DNA from: Zeus faber | Taxonomy: Eukaryota; Chordata; Actinopteri; Zeiformes; Zeidae | DNA length: 64,000 nucleotides | Direction of reading: 5' to 3' | Assembly (NCBI GenBank): GCA_960531495.1 | Contig: OY482862.1 | Coordinates: 8,850,655 to 8,914,654 of the forward strand | Shown here: one piece after another, positions 56,071 through 64,000 of the stretch | Numbering within the stretch: position 1 is the first letter of the stretch | How the letters are laid out: the number at the start of each line of letters is the position of its first letter | Translations under genes and position numbers: made by a program | Notes under the pieces: model-generated | What the model was told of the DNA's origin: nothing | What the model saw: only the letters and a program-made list of their open reading frames with translations | The model's database searches: none

Positions 56071-57158
56071 TAACCTTTGCCATATACATGCAGATACACA
56101 TACATGTATGCATAACATACTGTACATATTTTATATATATATTATGCATATATGCACACATACAGTATATGCACACATAGGGATATTAAAATGTATGTCA
56201 TACCAAGCATATGCCTCTACACAAACACAGTGAAATACATGCACAGTAGGTAATAAACTAAAAATGAAACAGATGTGAAGTGATATAAAAATTAAAGTCT
56301 TGTTAAAAAATGTTGTCTGTGTACTCAATGCAAAGAGTATCCACAATGATACAGTGATGAATTGGACTCGAAAAGACACAAACCATGTGGTATTTGGTCG
56401 GTGAACTGTTTGTAAGCTGGCAAAAAGTTCACAACCACCTACTCACTCGATCAACATGTCTAATTGTTTGTTTCTTCTTCTAAACCCCTCCTTTTTTCCT
56501 CAAAAGGTTCTGTTTGGTCATGAGTATTCTGGATATAACCTGCACAGCCTCTTATCTTCCCACCCTATCACTTCTAGACAGACAGAGGTTGCTTCGGCTC
56601 TGAGTGTCAGACAACCTGGACTGGGGTTTCTTGCTAATTTCCCCCTGTCATAGATAGTCCTCTGGACAGCCAAATTAAGTGAGTACACATGCCTTTACAC
56701 ACACACACACACACACACACTCACACACACACACACACACACGCTCAAGCAGACCTTAATAGCTTCACACACAAGAGAACAGTGAGTACAATTGTTTGAG
56801 GGGGTGGATGGTGACAGTGACAGTGGTGTGCGGTTACAGGCTATGATAATGGCCTAGTTGGAAGGTTCAGGCAGGCCGACCAATCTAGCCAGATGAATGA
56901 GAGCGCAGAAAGCTGCATTGTGGCCAGAGTGAGAGGTCGGTGCTGGGGGGGGGGTTGCATTGCCGCTTTGCTTTTCAATCCATCAGCAACTTCATTCGAA
57001 AAAAGCACCAGCAAGACTTCCAGCCGGCTTTAAGTGACCGACCTCTAGTTCAGAGCAGAGCCAGCCAGCCATCCCTGCAGCCCCGCAGAGCTTGCAGGGC
57101 AGTTTCTACAGGGTCAACCTTGTGTTCCTGAGCAAAGCAACAAGGGAGCGAGTTGGTC

Positions 57159-57617
57159 TCACTCCCCTGGCCCCGGAAGTTTCTCTGCGTAGGAGAGGTG
57201 GCTTTGCACTTCTGCTAGTTTGATGACATACTGCTGGCTCAGGTATCTGAGCTTAATAACCTCAATGCTGGGGAAACAAATGCTTTTCTGATGTGACAGC
57301 AGAAGCTTAGACTGACATGTGGGCGATTTGTTTTCCATTCTCAAACGCAAAAGGGAAAGGAAGTATTTTTGGAATGTCTCCTGCCTTTGTTTCTCCGGGT
57401 TGTTTAGGAAGGTGGGCGCGAAGGCACGGAAGCTTTTGAAAATCGCATTCTCCCCCCTACCTTGGTGCAGCTCTAACCCCCGCTGCAACGTTTCCCAGAA
57501 CAAGCGGCTCATCCAACGTTCAAATCGATTTGGGTCCTGGCACTGGTGACTTCTCTGGTGAACAGTGAACATAGAGGCATCTGTCACATTATCGTCCTTC
57601 TTGTAATTTTCCGCCAC
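57159..57617 (-). other. unexplained 152-codon open reading frame
   Basis: This is the longest frame in the window that is neither a sema5b exon nor low-complexity sequence. It starts MAENYKKDDNVTDASM and contains FERWMSRLFWETLQRGLELH. Composition looks protein-like, but I recognise no domain. There is no evident promoter, splice context or poly-A signal. It could be a retrocopy fragment, a repeat or chance. Confidence 0.25.
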
Positions 57618-58096
57618 ACTGCTCCTCCCTCAGTTTCGGTGTCACATGGAAACTAAATACATCAAATCGAGCGTTCAATCAAGACTCGTGGCCTTTTTGT
57701 GGAAAGCTCCTGCAAACGGTTTATGAAATAATAAATGTTTCATTATCTCACATTTTTATTCCCCCATAGAAAATGATTGGGATGGTGAAACTAGAATATT
57801 TCCACTGCACACGCACAGATATCTACATCAAAACATAGTTAATATTGTCCTCACATACAATGCAGAAACCTAGCCCATAGTGGTTATAGTTTTTCAGATG
57901 AGTATTTGTTTATGAGTTGCACCCAAATACACAACCATTCCTAAATTGTGTCCTATACTGTCTCCTACCTCCAATACCGCCTTTGAGCTCCTACACTGAC
58001 TCATACAATGCCATCTCTGGCATCCATAGATGACTCCTAGACTGTGACCTACACTGTATCTCGTCTGTGTCCTAGCTCCTTGACAGTCTCACAGAC

Positions 58097-58255
58097 CAGT
58101 GGTTCTCAAACTTTTTTTTAGTAGTGTACCGCGTCTAAGATCTTTTTTCAGCTGAGTACCGCTGCCAATGGAAGAAAAAACATTTTTATTTTTATTTCTG
58201 GAGTACTCCCTGCAGTACCCCTAGGGGTACTAGTACCCCCATTTGAGAAACACTG
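58097..58255. mobile_element. hAT-type MITE, 159 bp, with target-site duplication
   Basis: Left end CAGTGGTTCTCAAACTTT; reverse complement of right end CAGTGTTTCTCAAATGGG. These are terminal inverted repeats of hAT-Charlie type. The 8-bp flanks TCACAGAC (58089-58096) and TCCTAGAC (58256-58263) match at 6 of 8 positions, the hAT target-site duplication length. No coding capacity. Confidence 0.85.
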
Positions 58256-59364
58256 TCCTAGACTAGTGGAGAGCGTAACCTAAAAATAGCAAGAAAGCAA
58301 AATACTTTTTTGTCTGTATGTCAGTGCTCAGTATACATGTGGATATGGATGCTCTCCAACTCGCGTTGTACTGACAGTAGACAAAAATATATATATATTT
58401 TTTTCCAGAGCCAAAAGAACAACTGTGGCACCCCTGACAACACATTACAACTGCAGTGTAAGCAAAAGGACAACACCACATCCCAACATCTCCCCTCCCT
58501 TAAACAAGACAACTAGGACATGCAGACAAAGCAGGCACTGATATTGTGACACGCGAGCGACAGCTGTACACATGTTGCTATTCAGTTGTGGTTTCTAGTG
58601 AGAGGGCACTTTGTCAAACTGAGCTGGGACGGGTGATGTGTTGTTGCTCTGCTGGGGAATTAAAGCGGGTGTTGTTGAAATGAAAATGTCAACATTCAAA
58701 CTGACTCGTGATTTCCACGCTTGGAAAATTGCTGATCGCTTTGAAATGAACCTGTCACCGCTTTATGACAGATATGGGCCAATGCAAAGCAGAAAAGTCT
58801 AAAAGACTAAAAACATAATTTTTCACGCCAGTACCCTGCAGTGGGAATGTCTGGGTATGACAAATTGAATGGTCATTCAGCATTTTCTGGTTTGGCCTTT
58901 AGCATGGTATTTTACCCCCAAACACCAAAGTTGTAGGACTGTACTTGTTGTCACTGGGGCTGGTGTGTACGCTACAGTACACCCCTGTTCAAGTGTGTTC
59001 TAGGTCAATTTTATTTGTAAAATGATATATGGAAATAAACAGATATGCTATAAGCTTAGGGATAGCATAATATATAATGCAGCATTCGGCTTCCGCCCAA
59101 ACAACCTTTGCTGTGGAAAAGTGGACAGAAAACACTCAATCATTCGCAGTAATAGCAAATACTCTGTATTGTTATTGCGTCAGTGATTGAGGCGCACAGG
59201 TCCCTGTTAAAGATGGAAACAGAGTTTGTCATTCTTGATGTGTGATGCAACCATACAGCAACCATCTGCCCCAGAGCTGGCGCTCTGGGCTACACCCACA
59301 GTGCTGCACCATACACTCCAACTGTAATGGTGTTGATCTAAGATCCAAATAATACAGTGTATAC

Positions 59365-59430
59365 TCAAGTTCAAGTTCAAGAGATTATTTGTCACATACA
59401 TACAAATACGGTCGTACATATATGCAGTGA
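59365..59430. repeat. short dispersed repeat, copy 2
   Basis: AAGAGATTATTTGTCACATA is shared with 56012-56070; it continues CATACAAATACGGTCGTACA and TATGCAGTGAAATG. Confidence 0.6.
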
Positions 59431-59591
59431 AATGTCATGACACCCGGTGATTACGCACAAGCTCTATAAGCTCGACTCAGATTGTTATTATGTCTTTGTC
59501 TTTCTTTCACAAACAGATACAATCTTGGTCTTCCTATTGGACAATGGCATCCAGTTGTCAATGGGAGTGGGAGGGGTGAGGGATAAGAAGG

Positions 59592-59624
59592 ACACACACA
59601 CACGCAAGCACACACACACACACA

Positions 59625-59680
<56 letters not shown>
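59592..59680. repeat. (AC)n microsatellite
   Basis: About 89 bp of AC with GCAAG and AGAC interruptions. Confidence 0.94.
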
Positions 59681-59683
<3 letters not shown>

Positions 59684-60159
59684 TTAACACACACGTTAAT
59701 AGTGCAGCAAATGCAACATAACACTAACAGTTTACAGTGTATGGCTTATGAGACAGCAGCTAGAGACGGCAAGGCAAGGACATGCAACACACACGTTTGA
59801 ACGCTTGATGGAAAAACATTGTAGCTCTTTTCACAGTTGTGGAAAGTGATTCATCTCTCATACCATTTTCACACCTAAGAGGGTTTACCCGCTTGTAAAA
59901 ATCGCCATAAAATTAGGCGATTGACACCTTTCTCATTGCCAGGAGAAATGCCATTTTTTTTCTGGTGCCTCACGTTCAACGTCACAAACACGTCGGAAAA
60001 GGGGCATGTCATGGTTCCAGTGTGATTGGGACTAAAATAGTAGAGGAGACAGGAACCTAAACAAACAACGACATAAAACTAAAACTTGAAAAAAGTATTT
60101 TGAGCCGTTCAAAAGAATCGGATCGTCTATGAACAATCCAACACTACGCAGCTAGAGAT

Positions 60160-61224
60160 GGTAAGGTAAGTGGCGGGGAGCGTGGGGGTTCTCCGCTGTG
60201 CTCCCCACCGTGCTCCCACACTCACAACATTTCATGGTCCCCCATGCAGAAAAAAGTCAACAACTTCTGATTTTGAATTTGCATTCTAAATCGGATATGA
60301 ACGATGGAATGATACGTGGATATTCCTGTCTATTTATGCGCCAGTGTCCGCAATTTCAGTGTCCACAGGCAAAGGGTCCAAAACTAGCGTGTCTACCCGG
60401 GTGTCCTGTTCACATCAGAGCCGATCGGAGGTGGAGCCGATTAAAACCCAGGTTCATTGCAGGGTCATTTGACCGAGGACTGAGACCTGGGTCTTTTTCT
60501 TTCCCACAGGTGACAAATGCCGGATGTTAGCGGGTTTTACTGGGTTTTTGGTGCAGTGGGAAAGGGGTATCAGAGTGGCTCTCGTTGCAAACAGCGCACT
60601 GATATGAATTGAATTGAATATGAATTTAAGACATTGTTTTGTTTCAAATTGTCATCTTTGATACTGTGTGTCTGTAGGTTGTTCTCCTTGCATCTGGCAA
60701 TTGATCAACAATTACTTTGAGAAATGTTTTCCCTGTACTTGCTTTGGCTCAAAGAGGCGCACACCGTCAAATTATCAGTGCTGGTGTCGACCGATCCTGT
60801 GCTCGACATTTTTCTTTTTATGACAAGGACAAGGAGGAGAATTCCAAACGCCTGTGTTTTAATTATGAAAGTAGAGTCAATCCCATCAACATTTGCTTCA
60901 GATGTCAGTTTTCCTCCAGCTTCTGAAACCGAAAAAGCATCTCGAATTAAATAAGAGTGTTCACTTCTGCCACTGCTACATTGGTGCTTTCGTTAATCTC
61001 AAAAACTAAACAGATCAAAAGAAAGGACATTGTGTATTGTACTAGTGGGGAAAAAAGTCAGAAAAAGTGTCCCTGGTCTTCGAATTGAGTCTCGGCTGTC
61101 GGCCACACACTGCTCCCGCAGCAACTAATCAGAGAGAGTCCAAGTGTCCAACACAAGTCATCAGGCTCCCCCTGGACCTTGTATAGGCCAGGCGAGATGG
61201 GTTTCTAGGCCTGGGTGCATGCGC
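60160..61224. repeat. unidentified dispersed repeat, copy 2 (~1.06 kb)
   Basis: Direct copy of 46753-47677. It carries about 170 bp (60302-60470) that copy 1 lacks and ends at the same GGCCTGGGTGCATG before a CA run. Confidence 0.85.
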
Positions 61225-61225
61225 A

Positions 61226-61318
<93 letters not shown>
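61226..61318. repeat. (AC)n microsatellite, ~93 bp
   Basis: A perfect AC run directly after repeat copy 2. Confidence 0.97.
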
Positions 61319-61320
<2 letters not shown>

Positions 61321-61428
61321 CTGGAAAGGTACAAGAATCCACCATCCACGGGCTGTTCATGGCAGAATTAAAACAGTCTCTCACAATACACACACAGATT
61401 CACACACATGCACGCCCGCATGCGCCCC

Positions 61429-61433
<5 letters not shown>

Positions 61434-61523
<90 letters not shown>
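61434..61523. repeat. (AC)n microsatellite, ~90 bp
   Basis: A perfect AC run, about 660 bp downstream (in transcript sense, upstream) of exon 2. Confidence 0.97.
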
Positions 61524-61526
<3 letters not shown>

Positions 61527-62179
61527 TACAGCCAACAGCTAACAGCTAAAAACCCTAGGACATAACACAAAAACACCGCCACCCTCCCATCTCATTCCCT
61601 TTCAGCCATGCTCCCCAACCCTCCTTCAGGGTCATCACAGCTCCATGTCGCCATGCCAACACCAACATCAAAGACTGGAGAGGCGAGGAACGGAGAGAAG
61701 AGGGGCAATGGGGCTGAGGTTGGGGGGGGCTCATCACTCCTATACTTCAAAACTCTCTGAGTACGCCTACGTTTGCTCTAATGAACCATAACTGAATAAA
61801 GCAAATTACGCTCATGCCAAAAATAAATGTAATGAAAAAAATGAAAATATTAGTTTATGTGTTCAAGGATATTAATGCATGATATTCAAGAACATTTTCT
61901 AATTTACAGTGAATATATATATATATATATTTCGATTTTTTGTTTTATTGTATGCTGGTCCCTAGGGGACAAAAAGGTTGGCACACCCGGACGTGTGTCA
62001 AGTCCAGTTCCACGGGAGATGAGGGTAAACAAGAAGGGAGTGGAGGAGAAGAGGGGAGGGGTGTAGTGTAGAAGGCTGGAACAAACCACTTAGAATACAG
62101 GAGGGAAGGAACACAAACAATATCCATCACATCAGTGTCTGTGTGGTCCGCACCGGAGGCGGGGAGACATGCATCATAC

Positions 62180-62225
62180 CTGTATCAGTGACATGTTGCC
62201 GAGGTCCAGCCTGAAGAGGTAGTTT
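62180..62225 (-). CDS. sema5b: sema5b coding exon 2 of window (sema domain)
   Basis: This 46-nt mini-exon encodes NYLFRLDLGNMSLIQ, the second strand motif of the semaphorin propeller (residues 33-48). It carries an N-glycosylation sequon (NMS). The acceptor is TATGCAG and the donor GTATGATG; phases are 2 in and 0 out. The next exon starts ATEW, as in the Sema5B 'LLQATEW' segment I recall. Too short to be found alone, it is supported by phase continuity and by the very characteristic NYLFRL sequence. Confidence 0.93.
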
Positions 62226-62638
62226 CTGCATAGACAACAAAGGTGGATAGGTCAGTGACGGAACAATAACAACACTGTATCTAATCCCAAGGCCTGTCCT
62301 CATATATTACCAGAACAAAAGAAAAAAAATAGATAAACACACACACACACACACACACAAAATAACACTTTTGCTGAACAACGTTAACAGAGGTGTCCGC
62401 TTCCCCCCCAGAAGCAGAGCCAGTGTAATATTACACCATAACTGACCAACATGCGAGTCAGATATTACATTCACATTAAGGCCTGAGTCACCACTGAAGT
62501 GTGCGTGTGTGCGTGTTTCTTCTGTTATGAAACAGACAGCTTTTGTTTCCCTCTGATCTATGAAAAGACACACACGTTGACACACACGCTGACACATCAG
62601 CATGATCATACAAAAAGACCCTCTCTCTCTTTCTCTCG

Positions 62639-62737
<99 letters not shown>

Positions 62738-62929
62738 ACCCACTCCTTTCTGCCAAATCTGACACTTGGCTCGGTCCAACAAAGCCTCAATAGGGTACTT
62801 AAATTTTTTATCATTACCTGAACACCGCATTGTGCGAGTGACTCAAAAAGGCTATCAGATTCTGGGCTTTGTGGGGCCGCGGGAACGGCGCGGGAGCTGA
62901 AGGCTGAATGGGTTTTTATGTTTCCCTAC
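62226..62929 (-). other. sema5b: intron 1 of window
   Basis: This 704-bp intron carries a short (AC)n (62338-62360) and a 114-bp (CT)n block (62620-62733). No other element was found. Confidence 0.8.
62620..62733. repeat. (CT)n microsatellite, ~114 bp
   Basis: CT run with TTCTCTCG interruptions near its start; AG in the transcript. Confidence 0.96.
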
Positions 62930-63029
62930 CTGGCGCCCACGACCAGCTCATTCCTCGTCAGGTCAAGGGTGAGCTGGGAGTAGTCCCTTACACCGGGGTG
63001 GGAGAAAAGTGAGATCCACGGGCTCAGGG
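62930..63029 (-). CDS. sema5b: sema5b coding exon 1 of window (N-terminal sema domain)
   Basis: This 100-nt exon encodes the start of the sema beta-propeller visible here (residues 1-32). It reads LSPWISLFSHPGVRDYSQ and continues to NELVVGA. The acceptor is a CT-rich tract ending CTCTCTCAG, and the donor is GTAGGG. It enters in phase 1 and leaves in phase 2; the split codon AG|A gives the Arg of the semaphorin 'GARNYLF' strand. As I recall mammalian Sema5B, the same region reads 'LSPWVSNF..PGVRD'. The upstream exon with the signal peptide and start codon is not in the window, so this is an internal exon of a partial gene. Confidence 0.93.
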
Positions 63030-64000
63030 CTGAGAGAGTGAGGGAGAAAGAAAAAGAAAGAGAGAGAGAGAGAGAGAGAAATGTGAGCCATCTCCAAACA
63101 GTGCTTTTTTATTGTCCAAATCAATGTTTCCAAATCTTTTTTCTACCATGGCACACTATAATGAAATAATCCTGCTAAAAACATCACAAAACATTACAGA
63201 CATGTATAACTGTGCTTATTATCACGGCCTATTAATAGTTAGTGATGGAAGATTCACAAACGATTGGTTCGTAATGAGGGAGTCACTCCGACAAAAGAGA
63301 CTTATAAACTGAAAAGAATTACTGAGGACTAAATGAAAGGCCAAGGCAAAAAAAAAAGGCATTTGTCTTAATTCATATTACATGTGTATTTATACTTTCA
63401 CACTCCACCAAAATAAATAATTGTGACAGAATCAAATCCATACTCTACAAACTCCTCTCCATATACATCAAGGCAGCCTCGGTACTGTAAATCACACTCA
63501 AAGTGTGTTATCCATGACCGATGATCCTAATGCGAGGTGGCAGCCGGTCGAACACGGCTCCCTCCGAGTGGACTGAGCATTGGATTTGAGCTGGAAATTA
63601 CTTTTTTGACATTCCCTTTCAAAAGACCAGAACTATTTTCAAAGGAGGCATTTGGGAGGAGAGGGCGGAGAGGGAGCATTTTATCAAGCAAAGGCCCATG
63701 TTGCTCTCGCACTAAACCCCCATGAAAAGAAGGGATTGCCATATTCAGCCGGCATTACACAGCACGGCAGCAGTGGGTGGGGAATTTAGTGTCTTTCAAC
63801 CAGCTCAAAAACACTGTGTTAATGCACTCATTTCCATAATTGTTTAGCCATAAATAGATACGTGCTCTCACAAGGATTTCAAACACATCCACGTTTAATG
63901 TACAGTCTTCTAAGTAGACATACTAAATGCAACTGCAACAGTGACTCTCTAGTGACCACAGCGATTATTCTTAAATCCAGCAGAATGATGGGTGAGATTT
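63030..64000 (-). other. sema5b: intron upstream of exon 1 (partial)
   Basis: This stretch contains an (AG)n run (63057-63080) next to the exon 1 acceptor, a short fragment at about 63241 (AGTGATGGAAGATTCAC) resembling the hAT-type repeat end seen at 3618-3830, and a repeat-poor segment 63500-63770 that may be conserved. No upstream coding exon is visible before the window ends. Confidence 0.7.
63500..63770. other. candidate conserved non-coding stretch
   Basis: About 270 bp has even composition, no simple repeats and no transposon signature, with words such as GAGCATTTTATCAAGC and GCATTGGATTTGAGC. Candidate only. Confidence 0.22.

Overview
This window is vertebrate genomic DNA, almost certainly from a ray-finned (teleost) fish. 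The evidence is a split gene with GT-AG introns, very dense (CA)n/(TG)n and (CT)n microsatellites, a decayed Tc1-type transposase and many short non-autonomous DNA-transposon copies. The species cannot be told from the sequence.

One protein-coding gene is recognisable, and it fills the whole window on the minus strand: a class-5 semaphorin, best matched to Sema5B (sema5b; the ohnolog, sema5ba or sema5bb, cannot be assigned). I find 19 coding exons with consistent splice phases. They join into one uninterrupted frame of 2,954 nt, about 984 complete codons, with no stop. Read 5'->3' (high to low coordinates), exons 1-9 (63029 to 22333) encode the sema beta-propeller. Exon 10 encodes the PSI knot. 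Exons 11-17 (14516 to 2957) encode seven thrombospondin type-1 repeats (TSRs). Exon 18 is a juxtamembrane mini-exon, and exon 19 (465-260) holds the transmembrane helix and the start of the cytoplasmic tail. The signal peptide and start codon lie beyond base 64000, and the last coding exon and 3' UTR lie below base 1. Exon and residue numbers used here count from the first complete codon in the window, not from the protein start.

The rest is intron, about 95% of the window. Intron 2 (41419-62179, 20.8 kb) holds an LTR-retroelement 5' end with a tRNA-Lys-type primer-binding site, a LINE reverse-transcriptase fragment, an intact-looking 159-bp hAT-type MITE, and two near-identical copies of an unidentified 0.9-1 kb repeat. 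Intron 5 holds a Tc1-like element with stop codons and a SINE-like repeat split by another insertion. Intron 7 is a purine-rich (GGAA)n tract interrupted by two DNA-transposon insertions, each carrying a nested second element. Intron 16 carries an ~820-bp non-autonomous element with an inverted relative in intron 2.

The most biologically suggestive feature is in the 3' half of the gene. TG/CA repeats lie directly against the splice sites of the TSR exons (13, 14, 16, 17), and exons 15-18 are all symmetric phase-1 cassettes, so skipping any of them would keep the frame and change the number of TSRs. No second host gene, tRNA, rRNA or CRISPR array was found. Several repeat-poor intron stretches with homeodomain-type TAAT motifs are listed as low-confidence candidate conserved non-coding elements.
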